Shown: positions 1-13,200 of the stretch, one piece after another
How the letters are laid out: the number at the start of each line of letters is the position of its first letter
Position numbering within the stretch: the first letter of the stretch is position 1
Program-made: the position numbers and the translations under genes
The notes under the pieces: model-generated
Seen by the model: only the letters and a program-made list of their open reading frames with translations
Told to the model about the DNA's origin: nothing
The model's database searches: none
Assembly: GCA_026874595.1 (NCBI GenBank)
Contig: CM049319.1
Coordinates: 40,582,973-40,646,972, forward strand
Reading direction: 5' to 3'
Source: Sipunculus nudus
Taxonomy: Eukaryota; Annelida; Sipuncula; Golfingiida; Sipunculidae
Length of the DNA: 64,000 bases

Positions 1-3000
1 TGCCTTGGTGACAGCAGCATGTTATTTTGTTCCACAGAGTGATTTCTATTCTCTGTTTCTGTACAATGCCTTGGTGTCAGCAGCATGTTATTTTGTTCCA
101 TCGAGTGATTTCTCTTCCTGTTTCTGTACAATGCCATGGTGACATCAGCATGTTATTTTGTTCCCCAGAGTGATTTCTTTTCCTTGTTCCTGTACAATGC
201 CATGGTGACAGCACCATTTTATTTTGTTCCCCAGAGTGATTTCTATTCCTGTTTCTGTACAATGCTATGGTGACAGCAGCATGTTATTTTGTTCCCCCCG
301 AGTGATTTCTCTTTCTTGTTTCTGAACTATGCCTTGGTGTCAGCAGCATGTTATTTTGTTCCATCGAGTGATTTCTCTTCCTGTTTCTGTACAATGCCTT
401 GGTTTCAGCAGCATGTTATTTTATTCCCCAGAGTGATTTCTCTTCCTTGTTTCTGAACTATGCCTTGGTGACAGCAGCATTTTATTATGTTCCACAGAGT
501 GATTTCTTTTCCTGTTTCTGTTCAATGCAATGGTGAGAGAAACGAGTTATTTAGTCACACAGAGTGATTTCTCTTCCTTGTTTCTGTACAATGCCGTGGT
601 GACAGCATCATGTCATTTTGTTCCATCGAGTGATTTCTCTTCCTGTTTCTGTTCAATGCCATGGTGACAGAAACGAGTTATTTAGTCACACAGAGTGATT
701 TCTCTTCCTTGTTTCTGTACAATGCCGTGGTGACAGCATCATGTCATTTTGTTCCATCGAGTGATTTCTCTTCCTGTTTCTGTTGAATGCCATGGTGACA
801 GCAGCATGTTATTTTGTTTCCCAGAGTGATTTCTATTCCTGTTTCTGTACAATGCAATGGTGACAGCAGCATGTTATTTTGTTCCACAGAACGATTTTTA
901 TTCCCTGTTTCTGTACAATGCCTTGGTGACAGCAGCATGTTATTTTATTTCACAGAATGATTTCGATTCCTTGTTTCTGTACAATGCCATGGTGACAGCA
1001 GCATGTTATTTTGTTCCCCAGAGTAATTTCTATTCCTGTTTCTGTGCAATGCAATGGTGACAGAAGCGGGTTATTTAGTCACACAGAGTGATTTCTTTTC
1101 CTTGTTTCTGTACAATGCCGTGGTGAGAGCATCATGTTATTTTGTTCCATCGAGTGATTTCTCTTCCTGTTTCTGTACAATGCCATGGTGACATCAGCAT
1201 GTTATTTTGTTCCCCAGAGAGATTTCTTTTCCTTGTTTCTGTACAATGCCATGGTGACAGCACCATTTTATTTTGTTCCCCAGAGTGATTTCTATTCCTG
1301 TTTCTGTACAATGTCATGGTGACAGCAGCATGTTATTTTGTTCCATCGAGTGATTTCTCTTCCTGTTTCTGTACAATGCCTTGGTGTCAGCAGCATGTTA
1401 TTTTATTCCTCAGAGTGATTTCCCCCTACTTGTTTCTGTACTATGCCTTGGTGACAGCAGCATGTTATTTTGTTCCACAGAGTGATTTCTATTCTCTGTT
1501 TCTGTACAATGCCTTGGTGTCAGCAGCATGTTATTTTATTCCCCCGAGTGATTTCTCTTCCTTGTTTCTGAACTATGCCTTGGTGACAGCAGCATGTTAT
1601 TTTGTTCCATCGAGTGATTTCTCTTCCTGTTTCTGTACAATGCCTTGGTGTCAGCAGCATGTTATTTTATTCCCCAGAGTGATTTCTCTTCCTTGTTACT
1701 GATCTATGCCTTGCTGACAGCAGCATGTTATTTTGTTCCACAGAGTGATTTCTATTCCTGTTTCTGTTCAATGCAATGGTGGCAGAAACGAGTTATTTAG
1801 TCACACAGAGTGATTTCTCTTCCTTGTTTCTGAACTATGCCTTGGTGACAGCAGCATTTATTATGTTCCATCGAGTGATTTATCTTCCTGTTTATGTTCA
1901 ATGCCATGGTGACAGCAGCATGTTATTTTGTTTCCCAGAGTGATTTCTATTCCTGTTTCTGTTCAATGCCGTGGTGACAGCATCATGTCATTTTGTTCCA
2001 TCGAGCGATTTATCTTCCTGTTTATGTTCAATGCCATGGTGACAGCAGCATGTTATTTTGTTTCCCAGAGTGATTTCTATTCCTGTTTCTGTACAATGCC
2101 ATGGTGACAGCAGCATGTTATTTTGTTCCCCAGAGTAATTTCTATTCCTGTTTCTGTGCAATGCAATGGTGACAGAAGCGGGTTATTTAGTCACACAGAG
2201 TGATTTCTTTTCCTTGTTTCTGTACAATGCCGTGGTGAGAGCATCATGTTATTTTGTTCCATCGAGTGATTTCTCTTCCTGTTTCTGTACAATGCCATGG
2301 TGACATCAGCATGTTATTTTGTTCCCCAGAGAGATTTCTTTTCCTTGTTTCTGTACAATGCCATGGTGACAGCACCATTTTATTTTGTTCCCCAGAGTGA
2401 TTTCTATTCCTGTTTCTGTACAATGTCATGGTGACAGCAGCATGTTATTTTGTTCCATCGAGTGATTTCTCTTCCTGTTTCTGTACAATGCCTTGGTGTC
2501 AGCAGCATGTTATTTTATTCCTCAGAGTAATTTCCCCCTACTTGTTTCTGTACTATGCCTTGGTGAGAGCAGCATGTTATTTTGTTCCACAGAGTGATTT
2601 CTATTCTCTGTTTCTGTACAATGCCTTGGTGTCAGCAGCATGTTATTTTATTCCCCCGAGTGATTTCTCTTCCTTGTTTCTGAACTATGCCTTGGTGACA
2701 GCAGCATGTTATTTTGTTCCATCGAGTGATTTCTCTTCCTGTTTCTGTACAATGCCTTGGTGTCAGCAGCATGTTATTTTATTCCCCAGAGTGATTTCTC
2801 TTCCTTGTTTCTGAACTATGCCTTGCTGACAGCAGCATGTTATTTTGTTCCACAGAGTGATTTCTATTCCTGTTTCTGTTCAATGCAATGGTGGCAGAAA
2901 CGAGTTATTTAGTCACACAGAGTGATTTCTCTTCCTTGTTTCTGAACTATGCCTTGGTGACAGCAGCATTTATTATGTTCCATCGAGTGATTTATCTTCC

Positions 3001-6000
3001 TGTTTATGTTCAATGCCATGGTGACAGCAGCATGTTATTTTGTTTCCCAGAGTGATTTCTATTCCTGTTTCTGTACAATGCCGTGGTGACAGCATCATGT
3101 CATTTTGTTCCATCGAGCGATTTATCTTCCTGTTTATGTTCAATGCCATGGTGACAGCAGCATGTTATTTTGTTTCGTAGAGTGATTTCTATTCCTGTTT
3201 CTGTACAATGCAATGGTGACAGCAGCATGTTATTTTGTTTCCCAGAGTGATTTCTCTTCCTGTTTCTGTACAATGCCTTGGTGTCAGCAGCGTGTTATTT
3301 TATTCCCCAGAGTGATTTTTCTTCCTTGTTTCTGTACTATGTTTTGGTGACAGCAGCATGTTATTTTGTTCCCGAGAGTGATTTCTTTTCCTTGTTTCTG
3401 TACAATGCCATGGTGACAGCACCATTTTATTTTGTTCCATCGAGTGATTTCTCTTCCTGTTTCTGTACAATGCCTTGGTGTCAGCAGCGTGTTATTTTAT
3501 TCCCCAGAGTGATTTTTCTTCCTTGTTTCTGTACTATGTTTTGGTGACAGCAGCATGTTATTTTGTTCCACAGAACGATTTTTATTCCCTGTTTCTGTAC
3601 AATGCCTTGGTGACAGCAGCATGTTATTTTATTTCACAGAATGATTTCAATTCCTTGTTTCTGTACAATGCCATGGTGACAGCAGCATGTTATTTTGTTC
3701 CCAAGAGTGATTTCTATTCCTGTTTCTGTACAATGCCATGGTGAGAGCAGCATGTTATTTTGTTCCCCAGAGTGATTTCTATTCCTGTTTCTGTACAATG
3801 CAATGGTGACAGAAGCGGGTTATTTAGTCACACAGAGTGATTTCTTTTCTTTGTTTCTGTACAATGCCGTGGTGACAGCAGCATGTTATTTTGTTCCATC
3901 GAGTGATTTCTCTTCCTGTTTCTGTACAATGCCTTGGTGACAGCAGCATGTTATTTTGTTCCATCGAATGATTTCTCTTCCTGTTTCTGTACAATGCCGT
4001 GGTGAGAGCATCATGTCATTTTGTTCCATCGAGTGATTTCTCTTCCTGTTTCTGTACAATGCCTTGGTGACAGCAGCATGTTATTTTGTTCCATCGAGTG
4101 ATTTCTCTTCCTGTTTCTGTACAATGCCGTGGTGAGAGCATCATGTCATTTTGTTCCATCGAGTGATTTCTCTTCCTGTTTCTGTACAATGCCTTGGTGA
4201 CAGCAGCTTGTTATTTTGTTCCATCGAGTGATTTCTCTTCCTGTTTCTGTACAATGCCGTGGTGAGAGCATCATGTCATTTTGTTCCATCGAGTGATTTC
4301 TCTTCCTGTTTCTGTACAATGCCGTGGTGAGAGCATCATGTCATTTTGTTCCATCGAGTGATTTCTCTTCCTGTTTCTGTACAATGCCGTGGTGAGAGCA
4401 TCATGTCATTTTGTTCCATCGAGTGATTTCTCTTCCTGTTTCTGTACAATGCCGTGGTGAGAGCATCATGTCATTTTGTTCCATCGAGTGATTTCTCTTC
4501 CTGTTTCTGTACAATGCCTTGGTGACAGCAGCATGTTATTTTGTTCCATCGAGTGATTTCTCTTCCTGTTTCTGTACAATGCCGTGGTGAGAGCATCATG
4601 TCATTTTGTTCCATCGAGTGATTTCTCTTCCTGTTTCTGTACAATGCCGTGGTGAGAGCATCATGTCATTTTGTTCCATCGAGTGATTTCTCTTCCTGTT
4701 TCTGTACAATGCCGTGGTGAGAGCATCATGTCATTTTGTTCCATCGAGTGATTTCTCTTCCTGTTTCTGTACAATGCCTTGGTGTCAGCAGCATGTTATT
4801 TTGTTCCATCGAGTGATTTCTCTTCCTGTTTCTGTACAATGCCTTGGTGACAGCAGCATGTCATTTTGTTCCATCGAGTGATTTCTCTTCCTGTTTCTGT
4901 ACAATGCCTTGGTGACAGCAGCATGTTATTTTGTTCCATCGAGTGATTTCTCTTCCTGTTTCTGTACAATGCCTTGGTGTCAGCAGCATGTTATTTTGTT
5001 CCATCGAGTGATTTCTATTCCTGTTTCTGTACAATGCCATGGTGACATCAGCATGTTATTTTGTTCCATCGAGTGATTTCTATTCCTGTTTCTGTACAAT
5101 GCCATGGTGACATCAGCATGTTATTTTGTTCCATCGAGTGATTTCTCTTCCTGTTTCTGTACAATGCCTTGGTGACAGCAGCATGTTATTTTGTTCCATC
5201 GAGTGATTTCTCTTCCTGTTTCTGTACAATGCGTTGGTGTCAGCAGCATGTTATTTTGTTCCATCGAGTGATTTCTATTCCTGTTTCTGTACAATGCCAT
5301 GGTGACATCAGCATGTTATTTTGTTCCATCGAGTGATTTCTATTCCTGTTTCTGTACAATGCCATGGTGACATCAGCATGTTATTTTGTTCCATCGAGTG
5401 ATTTCTATTCCTGTTTCTGTACAATGCCATGGTGACATCAGCATGTTATTTTGTTCCATCGAGTGATTTCTCTTCCTGTTTCTGTACAATGCCATGGTGA
5501 CATCAGCATGTTATTTTGTTCCATCGAGTGATTTCTCTTCCTGTTTCTGTTCAATGCCATGGTGACATCAGCATGTTATTTTGTTCCTCAGAGTGATTTC
5601 TTTTCTCTGTTTCTGTACAATGCCTTGGTGTCAGCAGCATGTTATTTTATTCCCCCGAGTGATTTCTCTTCCTTGTTTCTGAACTATGCCTTGGTGACAG
5701 CAGCATGTTATTTTGTTCCCGAGAGTGATTTCTTTTCCTTGTTTCTGTACAATGCCATGGTGACAGCACCATTTTATTTTGTTCCATCGAGTGATTTCTC
5801 TTCCTGTTTCTGTACAATGCGTTGGTGTCAGCAGCATGTTATTTTATTCCTCAGAGTGATTTCTATTCTCTGTTTCTGTACAATGCCTTGGTGTCAGCAG
5901 CATGTTATTTTATTCCCCCGAGTGATTTCTCTTCGTTGTTTCTGAACTATGCCTTGGTGACAGCAGCATGTTATTTTGTTCCACAGAGTGATTTCTATTC

Positions 6001-7097
6001 CTGTTTCTGTTCAATGCAATGGTGACAGAAACGAGTTATTTAGTCACACAGAGTGATTTCTCTTCCTTGTTTCTGTACAATGCCGTGGTGACAGCATCAT
6101 GTCATTTTGTTCCATCGAGTCATTTCTCTTCCTGTTTCTGTTCAACGCCATGGTGACAGCAGCATGTTATTTTGTTTCCCAGAGTGATTTATATTCCTGT
6201 TTCTGTACAATGCAATGGTGACAGCAGCATGTTATTTTGTTCCATCGAGTGATTTCTCTTCCTGTTTCTGTACAATGCCTTGGTGTCAGCAGCGTGTTAT
6301 TTTATTCCCCAGAGTGATTTTTCTTCCTTGTTTCTGTACTATGTTTTGGTGACAGCAGCATGTTATTTTGTTCCACAGAACGATTTTTATTCCCTGTTTC
6401 TGAACAATGCCTTGGTGACAGCAGCATGTTATTTTATTTCACAGAGTGATTTCGATTCCTTGTTTCTGTACAATGCCATGGTGACAGCAGCATGTTATTT
6501 TGTTCCCCAGAGTGATTTCTATTCCTGTTTTTGAACAATGCAATGATGACAAGCGAGTTATTTAGTCACACAGAGTGATTTCTTTTCCTTGTTTCTGTAC
6601 AATGCAGTGGTGACAGCATCATGTTATTTTGTTCCATCGAGTGATTTCTCTTCCTGTTTCTGTACAATGCCATGGTGACATCAGCATGTTATTTTGTTCC
6701 CCAGAGTGATTTCTTTTCCTTGTTTTTGTACAATGCCATGGTGACAGCAGCATGTTATTTTGTTCCCCAGAGTGATTTCTATTCCCTGTTTTTGTACAAT
6801 GCCATGGTGACAGAAGCATGTAATTTAGTTCCACAGAATGTTTCTATTTCCTGTTTCTGTATAAGGCCATGATGACAGCAGCATGTTATTTAGTTCCACA
6901 GAGTGATTTCTATTCCTTGTTTCTGTACAATGCCATGGTGACATCAACATGTTATTTAGTTCCACAGGATGATGTCTATCCCCTGTTTCTTTACAATGCC
7001 ATGATGACAGCAGCATGTCAATTTGTTCCACAGAATGATTTCTATTCCGTTTCTGGACGATGTCATGATGACATCAGCATGTTAATCTGTTTCACAG
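1..7097. repeat. 65/66-bp minisatellite seeded on the acceptor of the exon at 7098
   Basis: Roughly 108 copies, reaching the window's left edge. The unit has the polypyrimidine-like stretch ATTTTGTTCCACAG, then AGTGATTTCTATTCC, then TGTTTCTGTACAATGCCATG. That matches the acceptor and first exon bases at 7080-7133, where the exon reads AGTGATTTCTATTCCCTC and then CTGTACGATGCCATG. 66-bp copies keep frame and encode a 22-residue repeat ([20 protein letters not shown] plus two residues); 65-bp copies break it. Between about 3890 and 5560 the copies are more uniform and mostly carry CCATCGAG instead of CCACAGAG, so the acceptor-like AG is altered. The last copies before the exon are the most diverged. 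Confidence 0.95.
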
Positions 7098-7221
7098 AGT
7101 GATTTCTATTCCCTCTTCCTGTACGATGCCATGATGACCTACGCTATTACTGCCACTGAGGCCAACACCATCAACGATGGAAAGAAAATCTTCCAGACCT
7201 GCACAGACCGAATTTTTGAAG
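7098..7221 (+). CDS. Exon a: end of extracellular ligand-binding domain
   Basis: Acceptor CTGTTTCACAG ends at 7097 and donor GTGAGG starts at 7222. The exon opens in phase 0 with [17 protein letters not shown] and ends in phase 1. The LFLYDA...YAI...NDGKKI pattern matches the region before the last strands of the ANF-receptor type binding domain. The first 35 or so bases are the source, or a copy, of the unit of the 65/66-bp array that fills the DNA upstream. Confidence 0.85.
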
Positions 7222-10200
7222 GTGAGGTTCATAAAATAGTGGATATAACACCTGATTTCATAAAGCAGCTTAAGTGCGCGATTCTGATCTCATCCTTACT
7301 TGGCAACGAGGTGATTTGCCGTCCATGTTTTTTCTCATTTATAGGTGGTGCCACAGGCAGCATTATTCTTGACAGTAAAGCGGAAAGAATTCCGGACTTT
7401 TGGGTGTTTGACCTTGGTGCTGATGGACGTTTTGCTCTGGCAGCAGAAACCAGTGGTAAACGAGGGGCAAATGGTACAGTTGAACAGGTTAGTTTTACAT
7501 TATTTATGGTAAATATGCAGTTTTCCTGTCAGAGATTTTATGTTAATATGCTGTTATTCCTTCTTATTGTGCAATTATAGACTTTAAAAAGTACACAAAC
7601 GGACGGAAGGATATAAAGCACGCTTAAGATTATTTTCTTCATTAGAAGTCTTAATAAAATTGTCCAGACTCCGTAACGGAACTCGGCGATGTATTTATTT
7701 AAAAAATAGACCATGTTCTCCCAGCGCTAGTCACGTAACATCACATGAAGAGTATGGAAACAATTAATACAACTTGTGTTCCCATTTTCCTTGTTGAAAA
7801 TTTAAAATATCTTCAAAGAAAAGATCGAAGAAAATAACGTAAATTTTGTAAAAAAAGACACATTAAACACATTAACCACTTTGTTTCAGTTTTTTTGTTT
7901 CACGTCCTTTGTATAATTTGTCAGGTAAAATACAAATTTATCAGTTAAAAAAAGTATTTAATAAATAAACATAATATAGAAATACAAGTATGTCTGCAGA
8001 CAAAGAATTGATTTTTATGAATGACCAGTAGTCAATTTTGGATTTGCAGGGATAAATGTAATGTACCGTTAAACCGTTTTTACCTCGATTATTTGGTGGT
8101 CACATTTTTTTTTTAAATCCACGTTTTAACCAGCCTGGCTTCGTCGCATGATCTGTACATTTTAAAAGAAACAAATTTGGATTACTGAGACAAAAATCTG
8201 TGAATGTTTCCACAGAGCTGTTTCAAGATATGAATCCCTCCTGAAGGATTATGAACAGCTGTAGTTACAGGTCTGTGGTGACACATTATATGCTGATAAA
8301 ATGTGTCACTCCCTGAAGGATAATGAACAGCAGTAGGTACAGGGCTGTGGTTACACATTGTATGCTGATAAAATGTGTCCCTCCATAAAGGATAATGAAC
8401 AGCAGTAGTTACAGGGCTCTGGTGACACATTATATGTGATAAAATGTGTCCCTCCCTGAAGGATTATGGACAGCAGTAGTTACAGGGCTGGGGTGTCATA
8501 TTATATGCTGAAAAATGTATCCCTCCCTGAAGGATAATGAACAGCAGTAGGTACAGGGCTGTGGTGACACATTATAAGCTGATAAAATATGTCCCTCCCT
8601 AATTAATTATGGACAGCAGTAGTTACAGGGCTGTGGTGACACATTATATGCTGATAAAATGTGTCCCTCCATGAAGGATAATGAACAGCAGTAGTTACAG
8701 GCGTGTGGTGTCACATTATATGCTGATCAAATGTGTCCCTCACTGAAGGATAATGAACAGCAGTAGTTACAGGGCTCTGGTGACACATTATATGCTGATA
8801 AAATGTGTCCCTTCCTGAAGGATTATGGACAGCAGTAGTTACAGGGCTGTGGTGTCACATTATATGCTGACAAAATGTGTCCCTTCCTGAGGGATAATGA
8901 ACAGCAGTAGGTACAGGGCTGTGGTGACACATTATACACTGATAAAATGTGTCACTCCCTGACGGATAATGAACAGCAGTAGTTACAGGGCTGTGGTGAC
9001 ACATTATACGCTGATAAAATGTGTCCCTCCCTGAAGGATAATGAACAGCAGTAGTTACAGGTCTGTGGTGTCACATTATACGCTGATAGAATATGTCCCT
9101 CCTTGAGGGATAAAAAACAGCAGTAGTTACAGGGCTGTGGTGACACATTATACGCTGATAAAATATGTCCCTCCCTGAAGAATTATGGACAGCAGTAGTT
9201 ACAGGGCTGTGGTGACATATTATTATAGGCTTATAAAATGTGTCCCTCCCTGAAGGATAATGAACAGCAGTAGTTACAGGGCTGTGGTGTCACATTATAT
9301 GCTGATAAAATGTGTCCCTCCCTGAAGGATAATGGACAGAAGTAGTTACAGGGCTGTGGTGACACATTATATGCTGATAAAATGTGTCCCTCCATGAAGG
9401 ATTATAAACAGCAGTAGTTACAGGGCTGTGGTGTCACATTATATGCTGATAAAATGTGTCCCTCCCTGAAGGATAATGAACAGCAGTAGGTACAGGGCTG
9501 TGGTGACACATTATATGCTGACAAAATGTGTCTCTCCCTGACGGATTACGGACAGCAGTAGTTACAGGGCTGTAGTGTCACATTATATGCTGATAAAATG
9601 TATCCCTCCCTGAAGGAAAATGAACAGCATTAGGTACAGGGCTCTGGTGACACATTATATGCTGATAAATTGTGTCCTACCCTGAAGGATTATGAATAGC
9701 AGTACTTACAGGGCTCTGGTGACACATTATATGCTGACAAAATGTGTCTCTCCCGTCAGGATTATAGACAGCAGTATTTACAGGGCTGTGGTGTCACATT
9801 ATATGCTGATAAAATGTGTCCCTCCCTGAAGGATAATGAACAGCAGTAGGTACAGGGCTGTGGTGACACATAATATGCTGATAAAATGTGTCCCACCCTG
9901 AAGGATAATGAACAGCAGTAGGTACAGGGCTGTGGTGACACATTATATGCTGATAAAATGTGTCTCTCCCTGAAGGATAATGAACAGCAGTAGTTACAGG
10001 GCTGTGGTGACACATTATACGCTGATAAAATATGTCCCTCCCTGAAGAATTATGGACAGCAATAGTTACAGAGCTGTGGTGACACATTATATGCTGATAA
10101 AATGTGTCCCTCTCTGAAGGATAATGAATAGCAGTAGTTGCAGGGCTGTGGTGAAACATTATATGCTAAAAAAATGTGTCCCTCTCTGAAGGATAATGAA

Positions 10201-13200
10201 CAGCAGTAGGTACAGGGCTGTGGTGACTCATTATGTCCTGATAAAATGTGTCTCTCCCTGAAGAATTATTGACAGCAGTAGTTACAGGGTTGTGGTGTCA
10301 CATTATATGCTAAAAAAATGTGTCCCTCTCTGAAGGATAATGAACAGCAGTAGGTACAGGGCTGTGGTGACTCATTATGTCCTGATAAAATGTGTCTCTC
10401 CCTGAAGAATTATGGACAGCAGTAGTTACAGGTCTGTGGTGACACATTATATGCTGATAAAATGTGTCCCTCCCTGAAGGATAATGAACAGCAGTAGTTA
10501 CAGGGCTCTGGTGACACATTATATGCTGATAAAATGTGTCCCTCCCTGAAGGATAATGAACAGCAGTAGTTACAGGGCTCTGGTGACACATTATATGCTG
10601 ATAAAATGTGTTCCTCCCTGAAGGATTATGGACAGCAGTAGTTACAGGGCTGTGGTGTCACATTATATGCTGAGAAATGTGTCCCTCCCTGACGGATAAT
10701 GAACAGCAGTAGGTACATGGCTGTGGTGACACATTATAAGCTGATAAAATGTGTCCCTCCCTGAAGGATAATGAACAGCAGTAGTTACAGGGCTGTGGTG
10801 ACACATTATATGCTGATAAAATGTGTCCCTCCCTGAAGGATAATGAACAGCAGTAGTTGCAGGGCTGTGGTGATACATTATATGCGCATAAAATGTGTCC
10901 CTTCCTGAAGGATAATGAACAGCAGTTGTTACAGGGCTGTGGTGACACATTATATGCTGATAAAATGTGTCCCTCCATGAAGGATAATGAACAGCAGTAG
11001 TTACAGGGCTGTGGTGTCACATTATATGCTGACAAAATGTGTCCCTCCCTGAAGGATAATGAACAGCAGTAGTTACAGGGGTCTGGTGACACATAATATG
11101 CTGATAAAACGTGTCCCTCCCTGAAGGATAATGAACAGCAGTATTTACAGGTCTGTGGTGACACATTATATGCTGATAAAATGTGTCCCTCACTGAAGGT
11201 TAATGAACAGCAGTTGTTACAGGGCTGTGGTGACACATTATATGCTGATAAATGTGTCCCTTCCTGAAGGATAATGAACACCAGTAGGTACAGGGCTGTG
11301 GTGACACATTATACGCTTAAAAAAATATGTCCCTCCCTGAGGGATAATAAACAGCAGTAGTTACAGGGCTCTGGTGACACATTATACGCTGATAAAATAT
11401 GTCCCTCCCTGAAGAATTATGTACAACAGTAGTTACAGGGTTGTTGTGACACATTATAGGCTGATAAAATGTGTCCCTCCCTGAAGGATAATGAACAGCT
11501 GTAGGTACAGGGCTGTGGTGACACATTATACGCTGATAAAATGTGTCCCTCCCTGAGGGATAATAAACAGCAGTAGTTACAGGACTGTGGTGACACATTA
11601 TACGCTGATAAAATATGTCCCTCCCTGAAGAATTATGGACAGCAGTAGTTAGAGGGCTGTGGTGACATATTATATGCTTATAAAATGTGTCCCTCCCTGA
11701 AGGATAATGAACAGCAGTTGGTACAGGGCTGGTGTGTCACATTATATGCTTATAAAATGTGTCCCTCCCTGAAGGATAATGAACAGCAGTAGTTGCAGGG
11801 CTGTGGTGATACATTATATGCTCATAAAATGTGTCCCTTCCTGAAGGATAATGAACAGCAGTTGTTACAGGGCTGTGGTGACACATTATATGCTGATAAA
11901 ATGTGTCCCTCCATGAAGGATAATGAACAGCAGTAGTTACAGGGCTGTGGTGTCACATTATATGCTGACAAAATGTGTCCCTCCCTGAAGGATAATGAAC
12001 AGCAGTAGTTACAGGGGTCTGGTGACACATTATATGCTGATAAAATGTGTCCCTCCATGAAGGATTATGGACAGCAGTAGTTACAGGGCTCTGGTGTCAC
12101 ATTATATGCTGATAAAATGTGTCCCTCCCTGAAGGATAATGAACAGCAGTAGGTACAGGGCTGTGGTGACACATTATATGCTGACAAAATGTGTCTCTCC
12201 CTGAAGGATTTTGGACAGCAGTAGTTACAGGGCTGTGGTGTCACATTATATGCTGATAAAATGTATCCCTCCCTGAAGGATTATGAACAGCAGTAGTTAC
12301 ATGGCTCTGGTGACACAATATATGCTGACAAAATGTGTCTCTTCCTGAAGGATTATAGACAGCAGTAGTTACAGGGCTGTGGTGTCACATTATATGCTGA
12401 TAAAATATATCCCTCCCTGAAGGATAATGAAACAGCAGTAGGTACAGGGCTGTGGTGACACATAATATGCTGATAAAATGTGTCCCACCCTGAAGGATAA
12501 TGAACAGCAGTAGTTACAGGGCTTTGGTGACACATTATATGCTGATAAAATGTGTCCCTCCATGAAGGATAATGAACAGCAGTAGTTACAGGGCTGTGGT
12601 GTCACATTATATGCTGATAAAATGTGTCCCTCCCTGGAGGATAATGAACAGCAGTAGTTACAGGGCTGTGGTGTCACATTATATGCTGACAAAATGTGTC
12701 TCTCCCTGAAGGATTATGGACAGCAGTAGTTACAGGGCTGTGGTGTCTCATTATATGCTGATAAATGTGTCCCTCCCTGAAGGATAATAAACAGCAGTAG
12801 TTACAGGGCTGTGGTGACACATTATACGCTGATAAAATATGTCCCTCCCTGAAGAATTATGGACAGCAATAGTTACAGGGCTGTGGTGACACATTATATG
12901 CTGATTAAATGTGTCCCTCCCTGAAGGATAATGAATAGCAGTAGTTGCAGGGCTCTGGTGATACATTATATGCTAAAAAAATGTGTCCTTCCCTGAAGGA
13001 TAATGAACAGCTGTAGGTACAGGGCTGTGGTGACACATTATACGCTGATAAAATGTGTCCCTCCCTGAGGGATAATAAACAGCAGTAGTTACAGGACTGT
13101 GGTGACACATTATACGCTGATAAAATATGTCCCTCCCTGAAGAATTATGGACAGCAGTAGTTAGAGGGCTGTGGTGACATATTATATGCTTATAAAATGT

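Noticed and set aside
1-6872. Many open frames of 60-149 codons with hydrophobic 22-residue repeats, looking like a repeat-rich membrane protein
   Set aside because: They follow the 66-bp repeat period, are broken by 65-bp units and have no splice-supported continuity. Only 7098-7221 fits the receptor.
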